Source of the DNA: Rubellimicrobium roseum
Lineage (GTDB): Bacteria > Pseudomonadota > Alphaproteobacteria > Rhodobacterales > Rhodobacteraceae
Length of the DNA stretch: 50,087 bases
Direction of reading: 5' to 3'
NCBI RefSeq assembly: GCF_006152145.1
Contig: NZ_VDFV01000027.1
Coordinates: forward strand, 1-50,087
Numbering within the stretch: position 1 is the stretch's first letter; every line of letters begins with the position of its first letter. Both the position numbers and the translations under genes were made by a program. This document shows, piece by piece, positions 38,071-46,703 of the stretch. The notes below the pieces were generated by a model that was given only the letters and a program-made list of their open reading frames with translations, searched no databases and was not told where the DNA came from.

Positions 38071-39900
38071 TCAGTTGGCGGGCGCGTCCTCCCACCACCA
38101 GACATCGGGCTCCCAGCCCGGCAGGTCGCCCATGACGGGCAGCCGCTCGGGGTGGCGCAGCTCGGCCGCATGGGCGATGCGCGCCATGTTCCACTGATAG
38201 AACGGGATCACGTAGCGCCCCGTCGTCAGCACGCGGTCGAGCGCCTGCGTGGCGGCCGTGAAGTCCTCGGTCGATTCGGCGGTGAGCATGTCCTGAATCA
38301 GGCCGTCGATGGCCGGGGATTTCACGCCCATGAGGTTGCGCCCGCCGGGCGCGTCGGCCTGGGCCGAGCCCCAGTAGAGGTTCTGCTCGTTCCCCGGCGA
38401 CAGCGACAGGTCCCGGCGGAAGTAGGTCATGTCGAAGTCGTAGCCGTCCGTCCGCTGCTTGTACTGGGCCGAGTCGACCGAGTTCACCGTGACCTGCATC
38501 CCCAGCCGTTCGAGCGACTGGACGTACATGTCCACGATCGAGGCCGTCTCGGAGGAGCCGTTCTCCAGCAGGATCTCGAAGGCGAAGGGCTCCTGGGCCG
38601 CGTTGCGCAGGACGCCGTCCTCGCCCACCGTCCAGCCCGCCGCCTCGAGTTGCCCGAGCGCCTGGGCCACGTTGCGGCGGTTCCGCTCGGACCCGTCACT
38701 GACGGGCAGCTCGTAGCCATCGAGGGCGCCGGGCAGGAGCGCGTCCTCGTACTTGGCGAGGTACTCGGCCACCCGACCCTCGGCGGGCCCGTGCGACATG
38801 GCGAGCGGGCTGTTGGAGAAGTAGGAGGTGATCCTCTGCTGCTCGCCCCCGGTCATCGCCTCGTTGATGAACTCGAAGTTGAAGGCCAGCATCATGGCGT
38901 CGCGCACCCGCCAGTCCGAGAACAGCGGGTCGCGCATGTTCATCACGAGGCCCGTCATGCCCGACGGTCGCTGGTGCGGGATCTCGGACAGCACGACCTC
39001 GCCGTCCTGCACGCGGGGGAAGTCGTAGTCGCTGGCCCAGCGCGCGGCGTTGGTCTCGCGCGCGATGCTGGTCTCGCCGGACTTGAAAGCCTCGAAGGCG
39101 GCGGTCTCGTCGCCGAAGAACTCGATCCGCACCTCGTCGAGGTTCATCGTCCCGCGACGGAAGGGCAGGTCGGAACCCCAGTAGTCGGGATCGCGCCGGA
39201 GCGTGACCGACCGTCCGGCGTCGTAGGACTCGACGACATAGGGACCGGTCGTGACGGGAATCATGTCGAGCCCATCGGCCTCGGCGAAGTCGGCTCCATC
39301 CCATTGCTTCTTCTGCAGGATGGGCCGCATCCCGGCCAGAAGCGCGAGTTCGCGGTCCGCCGTGTTGAAGGTCAGACGCACGCCACGCTCACCGACGGGC
39401 TCGATGCTGGCCACCTTGGACCAGAAGGTCTGGTAGCGCGGATGGCCCTGCGTGCCGAGCGTCTCGTAGGACCAGATCACGTCCTCGACCGTCACCGGGT
39501 CGCCGTTGGAGAAGCGCGCCTCGGGGCGGAGCTGGAACTCGACCCAGCTCCGGTCGGGGGCCACATCGATCGATTCGGCCAAGAGGCCGTAGAGCGAGAA
39601 GGGCTCGTCCAGCGAACGGCCCATGAGCGATTCGGTCACGAGGAAGGTGAGCTGCCACGGCACCTTCCCCTTGAGGATGTAGGGATTGAGGCTGTCGAAG
39701 GCCCCGACCTCGGCCGACACGATGGAGCCGCCCTTGGGCGCGTCGGGATTGACATAGGGCAGGTGATCGAAGTCGGCGGGCAGGGCGGGCTCGCCGTACA
39801 TGGCGATGCCGTGGCTGGGCTCGGCCCAGGTGGCGGTGGCCAACGTCAGGGCCAGCGCCGCGGCGGCCGGTCCCGGCCATCTCGCGAGCAGAGGTTTCAT
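38071..39900 (-). CDS. YejA-like peptide ABC transporter substrate-binding protein (SBP family 5)
   Basis: A 609-residue periplasmic binding protein. A Sec signal peptide (MKPLLARWPGPAAAALALTLATATWA) is followed by the SBP_bac_5 domain with GIAMYGEPALPADFDHLPYVNPDAPKGG, the usual beginning of YejA-like microcin C/oligopeptide binding proteins. WVEFQLRPEARFSNGDPVTVEDV is the family signature. Permease and ATPase genes are not adjacent, so it is an orphan or pairs with a transporter elsewhere. ATG 39900 follows GGGGAGGA. Confidence 0.93.
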   Translation of the reverse strand: MKPLLARWPGPAAAALALTLATATWAEPSHGIAMYGEPALPADFDHLPYVNPDAPKGGSIVSAEVGAFDSLNPYILKGKVPWQLTFLVTESLMGRSLDEPFSLYGLLAESIDVAPDRSWVEFQLRPEARFSNGDPVTVEDVIWSYETLGTQGHPRYQTFWSKVASIEPVGERGVRLTFNTADRELALLAGMRPILQKKQWDGADFAEADGLDMIPVTTGPYVVESYDAGRSVTLRRDPDYWGSDLPFRRGTMNLDEVRIEFFGDETAAFEAFKSGETSIARETNAARWASDYDFPRVQDGEVVLSEIPHQRPSGMTGLVMNMRDPLFSDWRVRDAMMLAFNFEFINEAMTGGEQQRITSYFSNSPLAMSHGPAEGRVAEYLAKYEDALLPGALDGYELPVSDGSERNRRNVAQALGQLEAAGWTVGEDGVLRNAAQEPFAFEILLENGSSETASIVDMYVQSLERLGMQVTVNSVDSAQYKQRTDGYDFDMTYFRRDLSLSPGNEQNLYWGSAQADAPGGRNLMGVKSPAIDGLIQDMLTAESTEDFTAATQALDRVLTTGRYVIPFYQWNMARIAHAAELRHPERLPVMGDLPGWEPDVWWWEDAPAN

Positions 39901-40013
39901 GGTGCCTGTCCTCCCCGGTGCCTCTTGGAGCGTTCGGCGAGCTTTACGCGTACGAACCCGCGAAATCAAACTTTTGGCTAGCGGAGCGACAGCGGAACGC
40001 TTATAAAGGGATC

Positions 40014-40089
40014 ACTGCTCGATAGGTTTCTTGCCTGTATGAAACCTGCCTCAACAACTCAGCGCCCGCCCTTTGGCGGGCGTTTTTTT
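40014..40089 (+). ncRNA. Candidate small RNA of about 76 bases
   Basis: TTATAA/TATAAA at 40001-40007 could be a -10 with transcription starting near 40014. A first stem AGGTTTC/GAAACCT (40024-40030 with 40041-40047) is followed by an unpaired CCTGCCTCAACAACTC-like linker and a perfect intrinsic terminator with seven U. Neither flanking gene is read through this terminator in this direction. No -35 was recognised, and no known RNA family is assigned. Order of stem, linker and terminator fits Hfq-type trans-acting RNAs. Confidence 0.45.
40063..40089 (+). terminator. Strong intrinsic terminator
   Basis: Stem CGCCCGCC/GGCGGGCG (40063-40070 with 40075-40082), loop CTTT, followed by seven T (40083-40089). 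It is the only textbook terminator with a U-tract noticed in the window, and does not follow any protein gene on the same strand. Confidence 0.9.
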
Positions 40090-40418
40090 GTGCCCGCGCC
40101 CGTTGGCGGCGCCAAGTTCATGCAAAATCTCAGGATTCCTGCGCCTCTTCGTCCGTTCCGGTCGACAGAGGCGGCGCGAAGCGTGGCGCAGGCTCTACAC
40201 TGTGGCAGCGAATCGCGTCAAGCCACGTTCCGGATTTCCCTGAGGCGACGGTTTGTCCACAGAGGCAACGGCTTGGACCGAACGATTCAACTCCCGTCTC
40301 AGCGAATCGCGTTGGCGGAAATTTGCCGATAGTGCGGCGCTGACATGGCGGTGTGCCGCCCATTGCCGGCCGGCTCGGCGCGCTTATGATGCCGCAGTGC
40401 GACATGAAGGAGAGCGCC

Positions 40419-41204
40419 ATGGACACCGCCCGCCCGCTGACCGGACGCACCGCCGTCGTGACCGGATCGACCTCGGGCATCGGGCTCGGGATCGCACGGG
40501 CCCTGGCCGGGGCCGGAGCGGCGGTGGTGCTCAACTCCTTCACGGATGGGGAAGGCGACCACGCCCTGGCGCGCGAGCTGGGCGCCGAGTTCGGAATCGA
40601 GGCGCGCTACATCCGAGCCGACATGTCGCGTGGCGAGGACTGCCGCCGGCTGGTCGACGAGGCCGGAGCCTGCGACATCCTGGTGAACAACGCAGGCGTG
40701 CAGCACGTGGCCCCCATCGACGAGTTCCCTGTCGCGAAATGGGATCAGATCCTGGCCATCAACCTGAGTTCCGCCTTTCACACGACGGCCGCGGCCCTGC
40801 CTGGGATGAAGGCCCGCGGCTGGGGGCGGATCGTCAACGTGGCCTCGGCGCACGGGCTGACCGCCTCGCCCTTCAAATCGGCCTATGTGGCCGCCAAGCA
40901 CGGGCTCGTGGGGCTCACCAAGACCGCCGCGCTGGAGGTGGCCGGGCAGGGCATCACCGTCAACGCCATCTGTCCGGGCTATGTGCTGACCCCCCTCGTG
41001 GAGGCGCAAATCCCCGACCAGATGAAGACGCACGGGATGGATCGCGACACGGTCATCCGCGAGGTGATGCTGGCGCGCCAGCCCTCTCGCCAGTTCGCCA
41101 CCGTGGAGCAGATCGGAGGCACGGCCGTCTATCTCTGCTCGGAGGCGGCGGCGCAGGTCACGGGCACCACGATCAGCGTGGACGGCGGCTGGACGGCCCT
41201 GTGA
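40419..41204 (+). CDS. bdhA: 3-hydroxybutyrate dehydrogenase (SDR family)
   Basis: Oxidises 3-hydroxybutyrate to acetoacetate with NAD, in polyhydroxybutyrate use. The 261-residue product has TGSTSGIGLGIARAL for NAD binding, NNAGVQHVAPIDEFP, the NLSSAFHTT segment, catalytic Ser/Tyr-Lys in NVASAHGLTASPFKSAYVAAKHG, and CPGYVLTPLVEAQI, all typical of this enzyme. ATG 40419 follows AAGGAGAG. The in-frame extension to 40353 is not family-like. Confidence 0.9.
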   Translation: MDTARPLTGRTAVVTGSTSGIGLGIARALAGAGAAVVLNSFTDGEGDHALARELGAEFGIEARYIRADMSRGEDCRRLVDEAGACDILVNNAGVQHVAPIDEFPVAKWDQILAINLSSAFHTTAAALPGMKARGWGRIVNVASAHGLTASPFKSAYVAAKHGLVGLTKTAALEVAGQGITVNAICPGYVLTPLVEAQIPDQMKTHGMDRDTVIREVMLARQPSRQFATVEQIGGTAVYLCSEAAAQVTGTTISVDGGWTAL

Positions 41205-41213
41205 CCGGCCGCT

Positions 41214-41819
41214 TCAGGCCGAAAGCACGAGCCCTGCGGCCAGCGTCCACATGACGGCGGCGATGGCGGTGTCCAGCACGCGCCAGGATGCGGCCGATGT
41301 CATCACGGGCGCGAGGAGCCGGGCACCGTAGCCCAGCGAGAAGAAGAACACGAAGGAGGCGGTGGTCGCCCCCAGCCCGAAGGCTAGGCGATGCGAGCCT
41401 TCGAACTGTGTGGAGACCGCGCCCACGAGGCCCAGCGTGTCGAGATAAACGTGGGGGTTGAGCCAGGTGAAGGCCGCACCCATCGCAAGTGTCGCCCCGA
41501 GCGGCGCGGAACGGCCGGACAGGACCAGTCCGTAGTCGCCCTTCCAGGCGGCCCACAGCCGCTGCGCGCCATAGACGAGGAGGAAGGCCGCCCCGCCCAG
41601 CGCCATGACGCGCGGCAACCCCGGTAGCGCCTGCGTCAACGCGCCGAAACCCAGGACACCGGCCGCGATCAGAACGGCGTCCGACAAGGCGCAGAGCAGG
41701 CAGAGCGGCAGCACGTGCGCCCGGAGGAGCCCCTGCCGCAGCACGAAGGCGTTCTGCGCGCCGATGGCCAGAATCAGTGAGAGCCCCGTGAGGAACCCGG
41801 TGACGCAGGCGGCGATCAT
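41214..41819 (-). CDS. LysE/ArgO family amino-acid exporter
   Basis: A 201-residue inner-membrane exporter with about six helices. Family signatures are LSLILAIGAQNAFVLRQGL near the start, LCALSDAVLIAAGVLGFG, and AFTWLNPHVYLDTLGLVGAVS. Such proteins export arginine or lysine. ATG 41819 overlaps the stop of the DUF502 gene by four bases, so the two are co-translated. Confidence 0.92.
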   Translation of the reverse strand: MIAACVTGFLTGLSLILAIGAQNAFVLRQGLLRAHVLPLCLLCALSDAVLIAAGVLGFGALTQALPGLPRVMALGGAAFLLVYGAQRLWAAWKGDYGLVLSGRSAPLGATLAMGAAFTWLNPHVYLDTLGLVGAVSTQFEGSHRLAFGLGATTASFVFFFSLGYGARLLAPVMTSAASWRVLDTAIAAVMWTLAAGLVLSA

Positions 41820-42583
41820 TCGGCGGCTTGTGCGGGATCGACTGGCAGGGGAAACGCCGGGGCGGCCTCGCCAGGATAGACGAGCCCGGCCGAGATGACG
41901 ATCTTGGCCGCGTCCTCCAGCGTCATGTCGAGCTCAATGACCTCGGAGCGGCGCACGAAGAGCAGGTAGCCTGTCGTGGCGTTGGGCGTGATCGGGCGGA
42001 AGAGGCTCACCATCTCCTCGCCCGAGGCGTCGGCGAGCCGATGGCGGATCTCGCCACGCAGCGGGGCCGAGATGAAAGCCAGCGACCACATTCCCTTGCG
42101 GGGAAACTCGACGAGGCAGGCCTTCTCGAACCGGGCGTCGGACTGGGTGAAGACGGTTTCGGAGATCTGCTTGACGGCGTTGTAGACCGACCGGATCACG
42201 GGCACCCGGCCCACCACCTCCTCGCCCGTGCGCAGGAGCGAGCGGCCGATCAGGCCCTTGGCGACCCAGCCGATCAGGACCGTGAAGACGAGGAACACCA
42301 CGACGCCCACGCCGCGGATGTCCAGCTCGATCCATCCGGGGCTGCCGCGCGCGTGCCCGAGCCAGCGATTGATGATGGAATCGGGGTGCCAGTAGTTCGG
42401 CACGAAGGGCATGACGACGTTGTCCACCCATCCCACCGCCGTCCAGATCAGCCAGACGGTGAGCCCGATGGGCGCGATGACGACCACGCCCGCGAAGAAG
42501 TTGTTGCGCAGCGCCCCCAGAATGCGCGTCACCAGCCAGTGCTGCTGGCGCGGCGGGGGAGTCACGGGTTCGGGCGGGCGCAT
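41816..42583 (-). CDS. DUF502 family membrane protein
   Basis: A 255-residue protein with two N-terminal transmembrane helices (NNFFAGVVVIAPIGLTVWLIW and GVVVFLVFTVLIGWVAKGL) and a soluble C-terminal domain. Conserved DUF502 segments are PVIRSVYNAVKQISETV, FRPITPNATTGYLLFVRRSEV and MTLEDAAKIVISAGLVYP. Function not known. ATG 42583 fits the family start; the frame upstream is non-coding. It is first in an operon with the exporter. Confidence 0.9.
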   Translation of the reverse strand: MRPPEPVTPPPRQQHWLVTRILGALRNNFFAGVVVIAPIGLTVWLIWTAVGWVDNVVMPFVPNYWHPDSIINRWLGHARGSPGWIELDIRGVGVVVFLVFTVLIGWVAKGLIGRSLLRTGEEVVGRVPVIRSVYNAVKQISETVFTQSDARFEKACLVEFPRKGMWSLAFISAPLRGEIRHRLADASGEEMVSLFRPITPNATTGYLLFVRRSEVIELDMTLEDAAKIVISAGLVYPGEAAPAFPLPVDPAQAAE

Positions 42584-42647
42584 GGGCAGGACCCTCGGTG
42601 TTCGGGACGGTTCTAGGCCGGCGCCGGCCCCGACGGCAACACGCGGC

Positions 42648-43577
42648 TTAGAGAGCACCCATGGCCGCTGGCCGCCGGGACAGCTCGACGGCGATCCGGG
42701 CGGCAAGGCGGGCGTTGTTGAGCACCAGCGCGATGTTGGCTTCGAGGCTTTGGCCCCCTGTCAGCTCGAAGATCCGGCCCAGGAGGAAGGGCGTGACGGC
42801 TTTTGCAGCGATGCCCTGCTCGCTGGCTTCACGCAGCGCCTGCTCGATCACGGGGCGGAGCGTGTCGACCGCGATCTCGTCCCCATCCGGGATCGGGTTC
42901 GCCACGAGTTGCCCGCCGGGCAGGCCGAGGGCACCCCGCATCCGGTGGGCGGCCGCGATCTGCGCGGGATCATCCATGCGCAGCGGCGCCTTGAGGCCCG
43001 ACCTACGCGACCAGAAGGCCGGCAGCTCGTCCTGGCCCACGGCAATGACGGGAACGCCCAGCGTCTCCAGCACCTCCAGCGTCTTGGGCAGGTCGAGGAT
43101 CGCCTTGGCCCCGGCTGCGACGACCGTCACGGCGGTCTGCGCGAGCTCGTGGAGGTCGGCCGAGACGTCCATGCTCGTCTCGGCCCCCCGGTGGACCCCG
43201 CCGATGCCCCCGGTGGCGAAGACCTCGATTCCGGCGACCCGCGCCGCGATCATCGTGGCCGCGACGGTAGTGGCGCCGGTCCCTCCGGTGGCGAGGCAGG
43301 CGGCGAAGTCGGCGCGCGACAGCTTGGCCACGTTATCGGTCTGCCCAAGCCGGGTCAGCTCCCCGTCGGACAGCCCCACATGGAGCCGGCCCCCGATCAC
43401 CGCCATGGTCGCGGGCACGGCTCCGTGGGCGCGCACCTCGGCCTCGACCCGGCGCGCGGTCTCGACGTTGCGCGGCCAAGGCATCCCGTGGGTGATGATG
43501 GTCGATTCGAGCGCAACCAGGGGCTGGCCCTCGTGGCGGGCCTTTTCCACCTCGGGCGCGAAGATCATGGGGATCAT
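42648..43577 (-). CDS. psuG: Pseudouridine-5'-phosphate glycosidase
   Basis: Splits pseudouridine 5'-phosphate into uracil and ribose 5-phosphate (a C-C glycosidic bond). The 309-residue product has the Glu of ALESTIITHGMPWPRN, the central GGTGATTVAATMIAA and ATGGIGGVHRG, and the catalytic Lys in ILDLPKTLEVLETLGVPVI. The ATG overlaps the stop of the kinase gene (ATGA), completing a two-step pathway. Confidence 0.96.
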   Translation of the reverse strand: MIPMIFAPEVEKARHEGQPLVALESTIITHGMPWPRNVETARRVEAEVRAHGAVPATMAVIGGRLHVGLSDGELTRLGQTDNVAKLSRADFAACLATGGTGATTVAATMIAARVAGIEVFATGGIGGVHRGAETSMDVSADLHELAQTAVTVVAAGAKAILDLPKTLEVLETLGVPVIAVGQDELPAFWSRRSGLKAPLRMDDPAQIAAAHRMRGALGLPGGQLVANPIPDGDEIAVDTLRPVIEQALREASEQGIAAKAVTPFLLGRIFELTGGQSLEANIALVLNNARLAARIAVELSRRPAAMGAL

Positions 43578-44467
43578 GTAGGGTTGTCTCCCGAAACGTA
43601 GAGTGCGGCTGTCCGGAGGGCACGCGAGAGCGCCTCGTCGCGGCCGGCGCCCTCGCGCTCGGCCACGATGTGGGCGGCCATAAAGGTGTCGCCCGCGCCA
43701 GTCACGCGCGTGACCAGCACCTCGGGCGGGATCTGGGTCAGCACGCCCGAACCGTCGGCGTCCGAGGCGCCCCGACCCCCGTCGGTGACGAGCGCCCGGC
43801 GGGCCCCGCGCGCCACGAGCCCCTGCGCGGCCTCCTCGGAGCCGGCGAAGTCGCGGTGGCACAGAAGGCCCGCCTCCTCGCGGTTGACATAGATCGTCGC
43901 GCCGGGATGGCCGAGGAGGGGCAGGAGCCGCTCGGCCTTGCCGGGACTCGCGGGGGCCACGCGCAGGTCGGCACGGGCGAAGAGAGGCGAGACGGCGATG
44001 CGGGCCAGCAGGTCGGCCGTCAGGTTGCCGTCGAGCGCCACCGGCCCGGCCCAGGGCGTCTCCGGGCTGCCCAGGCGCCCATCCTCCAGGGGTCTCAGGA
44101 TCTTGTCGCCCGCAGCTTCCAGGGAATGCGCGTCGGCGATGGCGGCCACGAGCCCGTTGCCGCCTTCGACCGCCATGTAGCGATCGGTCGGCAAGTCCTC
44201 GGACAGGTAAGCATATTCGGTCAGGAGGCCCATGCGCGCCGCCTCGGCCACGAGCTGGTCTCCCTCCGCGTCGCGGCCCACCGCAGTCAGGATCGCGGGG
44301 CGCAGGCCGAAGCGGCGCAGCGTCATGGCGATGTTCATGGCGACGCCGCCGGGGACGCGGGTGATCCGCCCCGGCACGTCGGCCCCGAGCCGCATGTGCG
44401 AGGGCGTGCGCCCGATGATGTCCCACAGGACCGAGCCGATGCAGAGGATGTCGGGAGCAGGCGTCAT
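43574..44467 (-). CDS. psuK: Pseudouridine kinase (PfkB family)
   Basis: PfkB-family sugar kinase that phosphorylates pseudouridine, the first step before PsuG. The 297-residue protein has CIGSVLWDIIGR at the start, VPGGVAMNIAMTLRRFG, and the catalytic TGAGDTFMAAH with Asp as base. Assignment to pseudouridine rather than another nucleoside rests on its four-base overlap with psuG. Start is at ATG 44467. Confidence 0.9.
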   Translation of the reverse strand: MTPAPDILCIGSVLWDIIGRTPSHMRLGADVPGRITRVPGGVAMNIAMTLRRFGLRPAILTAVGRDAEGDQLVAEAARMGLLTEYAYLSEDLPTDRYMAVEGGNGLVAAIADAHSLEAAGDKILRPLEDGRLGSPETPWAGPVALDGNLTADLLARIAVSPLFARADLRVAPASPGKAERLLPLLGHPGATIYVNREEAGLLCHRDFAGSEEAAQGLVARGARRALVTDGGRGASDADGSGVLTQIPPEVLVTRVTGAGDTFMAAHIVAEREGAGRDEALSRALRTAALYVSGDNPT

Positions 44468-44582
44468 GGTCCCGCAGTTGCCTCCATGCGCCCCCTGGGG
44501 TCAACCCGGTCCCGCCCCATCAACTTGGTCCAAATACGCAATCCGACCGGTCCTCCCGCGCACCGGTGGGGCGTTCTGGCCC

Positions 44583-44611
44583 TTGCAATCGGGCGGCGAT
44601 ATGGCTAGGTC
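44583..44611 (+). promoter_or_regulatory. Probable rpsB-tsf promoter
   Basis: TTGCAA at 44583-44588 and TAGGTC at 44606-44611 are spaced by 17 bases. Transcription from near 44618 would give a 105-base GC-rich leader before rpsB, long enough for S2 autoregulation, although no known motif was matched. Confidence 0.5.
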
Positions 44612-44722
44612 CCCCCCACTTCGCAGGCGGAGGCGGGCGTTCGGGGGAGACATCCCCGTCCGTCCACCGGTTGGGGGAAACCCTGATCCTCCGCCGAGGG
44701 CTCAAACCGGAAAGGACAGGAC

Positions 44723-45490
44723 ATGGCTCTCCCCGAGTTTTCCATGCGCCAGCTGCTTGAAGCGGGCGTGCACTTCGGCCACCAGACCGCGCGCTGGAAT
44801 CCGCGCATGGCGCCGTTCATCTACGGCTCGCGCAACGGCATCCATATTCTCGACCTCACGCAGACCGTCCCCATGCTGGACGAGGCGCTGCGCGTGATCC
44901 GCGACACCGTCGCCCGCGGCGGCCGCATCCTGTTCGTCGGCACCAAGCGCCAGGCGGCCAAGGGCATCGCCGACGCCGCCGAGCGTTCGGCCCAGTTCTA
45001 CATGAACCACCGCTGGCTGGGCGGCACGCTCACCAACTGGCAGACCGTCTCGCAGTCGATCGCCCGCCTCAAGGCCATCGACGAGGCCGCCGAGCGCGGC
45101 TTCGAGGGCCTGACCAAGAAGGAGCGGCTCGGCATGGAGCGCGAGCAGGCCAAGCTCCAGGCCACGCTGGGCGGCATCCGCGAGATGGGCGGCGTTCCGG
45201 ACCTCCTGTTCGTCATCGACGTGAACAAGGAAGACCTCGCCATCCAGGAAGCTCAGAAGCTGGGCATCCCGGTCGTGGCCGTGGTGGACACCAACTGCTC
45301 GCCCAAGGGCGTGGACTACGTGATCCCAGGCAACGATGACGCCGCCCGCGCGATCCAGCTCTACTGCGACCTCGTGGCCCGTGCCGCGCTCGACGGCATG
45401 AGCGCCCAGCTTGGCGCCGCCGGCGTCGATCTCGGCGCCATGGAGAACTACGCCGAGGAGACGCTCGAGGACGCCGGCGCGACCGCCTGA
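44723..45490 (+). CDS. rpsB: Small ribosomal subunit protein uS2
   Basis: Ribosomal protein S2 of the 30S subunit. The 255-residue product begins [20 protein letters not shown] and has [22 protein letters not shown]-type sequence, [24 protein letters not shown], and the [24 protein letters not shown] segment. ATG 44723 follows AAAGGA. It is in operon with tsf, 76 bases apart. Confidence 0.99.
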   Translation: MALPEFSMRQLLEAGVHFGHQTARWNPRMAPFIYGSRNGIHILDLTQTVPMLDEALRVIRDTVARGGRILFVGTKRQAAKGIADAAERSAQFYMNHRWLGGTLTNWQTVSQSIARLKAIDEAAERGFEGLTKKERLGMEREQAKLQATLGGIREMGGVPDLLFVIDVNKEDLAIQEAQKLGIPVVAVVDTNCSPKGVDYVIPGNDDAARAIQLYCDLVARAALDGMSAQLGAAGVDLGAMENYAEETLEDAGATA

Positions 45491-45566
45491 CGCCCGCGAG
45501 GGGACTGTCGCGTTACTGACATCGGGCGGGTGCATCACCCGCCCGAATCCGTTCAAGGAGGATAGG

Positions 45567-46445
45567 ATGACGATCACCGCGAGCATGGTGAAGGAACTGC
45601 GCGAGACCACCGGCGCAGGCATGATGGACGCCAAGAAGGCGCTGACCGAGACCGACGGCAACATGGAAGCGGCCATCGACTGGCTGCGGACCAAGGGCCT
45701 CGCCAAGGCCGCCAAGAAGTCGGGCCGCACCGCGGCCGAGGGCCTCGTGGGCGTCGCCGTCTCGGGCGGCACGGGCGTGGCCGTCGAGGTCAACTCCGAG
45801 ACCGACTTCGTCGCCAAGAACGGCGAGTTCCAGTCGCTCGTGCGCAACGTCGCCACCGCCGCCCTGGGCGCGCAGGATATCGAGTCGCTGCGTCAGGCCG
45901 ACGTGAACGGCCAGACCGCCGAGACGGCCGTGACCGAAGCGATCGCCAGGATCGGCGAGAACATGACGCTTCGCCGCATGGCCCGGATCGAAGGCGAAAC
46001 CGTCGTCTCCTACATCCACAATGCCGCCGCCGAGGGCCTGGGCAAGATCGGCGTGCTGGTCGCGCTGTCGGGCACCGACAACGGCATCGGCCGCCAGATC
46101 GCCATGCACGTCGCCGCCGCGAACCCCGCCGCGCTGGACGAGGCCGCGCTCGATCCGGCGCTGGTCGCCAAGGAGCGTCAGGTCCAGTTCGACATCGCCA
46201 AGGAATCGGGCAAGCCCGATGCCGTGATCGAAAAGATGCTCGAAGGCCGGATGAAGAAGTTCATGGCCGAATCGACCCTGATGGGCCAGGCCTTTGTCGT
46301 GAACCCGGACCTGACCGTGGCCCAGGCCGCCAAGGACGCCGGCGTCACCGTGACGGGCTTCGTCCGTCTCGCCGTGGGCGAAGGCATCGAGAAGGCGCAG
46401 GAAGACTTCGCGGCCGAGGTCGCCAAGATGAACGCGGGCGCCTGA
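45567..46445 (+). CDS. tsf: Elongation factor Ts
   Basis: Nucleotide exchange factor for EF-Tu. The 292-residue product has the N-terminal UBA-like domain ([20 protein letters not shown], with the EF-Tu-contacting TDFVAKN motif), followed by the core domains and coiled coil. ATG 45567 follows AAGGAGGAT, a near-perfect Shine-Dalgarno. A long hairpin follows the stop. Confidence 0.99.
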   Translation: MTITASMVKELRETTGAGMMDAKKALTETDGNMEAAIDWLRTKGLAKAAKKSGRTAAEGLVGVAVSGGTGVAVEVNSETDFVAKNGEFQSLVRNVATAALGAQDIESLRQADVNGQTAETAVTEAIARIGENMTLRRMARIEGETVVSYIHNAAAEGLGKIGVLVALSGTDNGIGRQIAMHVAAANPAALDEAALDPALVAKERQVQFDIAKESGKPDAVIEKMLEGRMKKFMAESTLMGQAFVVNPDLTVAQAAKDAGVTVTGFVRLAVGEGIEKAQEDFAAEVAKMNAGA

Positions 46446-46459
46446 CACGACCCGAGTGG

Positions 46460-46495
46460 GGCGGCACCGGACCGGGACAGTGGTCCGGTGCCGCC
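46460..46495 (+). terminator. 14-bp hairpin after tsf
   Basis: A perfect 14-bp stem (46460-46473 with 46482-46495) closes an eight-base loop, 15 bases beyond the tsf stop. No U-tract follows, as for the other hairpins of this GC-rich genome. Confidence 0.75.
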
Positions 46496-46703
46496 TCGCG
46501 ACCCGCCCGAGGGACAGACGGCCGGATCGTCGCGGTCCCTGTGCGGCAGATGCGGGGCGAATCCGTGGACGGGGCTGCGGCCAGAGCCGCAGGGAGGTCC
46601 CGATCCGTCATCCTAGCCAGGGCCGGCTGCTCGTTCTCAACGGACATGGATGTGCCACGATCGGCCCGACCTGCCGAGTCAGGGAAACCTGACCTCGCGC
46701 GGC

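Larger units (their letters stand above)
39901..40418. other. Intergenic region between binding protein and bdhA
   Basis: This 518-base divergent region holds a candidate small RNA with a strong intrinsic terminator (annotated separately). The remaining 330 bases before bdhA contain no convincing gene. It also must carry the promoters of the two flanking genes. Confidence 0.5.

Noticed and set aside
38152-39981. A 609-codon open frame antisense to the YejA-like gene
   Set aside because: Same reason: composition follows from the GC-rich sense gene, which has a signal peptide and full family match.
41204-41235. Short GC hairpin between bdhA and the exporter gene as a terminator
   Set aside because: The stem is only about five pairs, overlaps both coding ends and has no U-tract.
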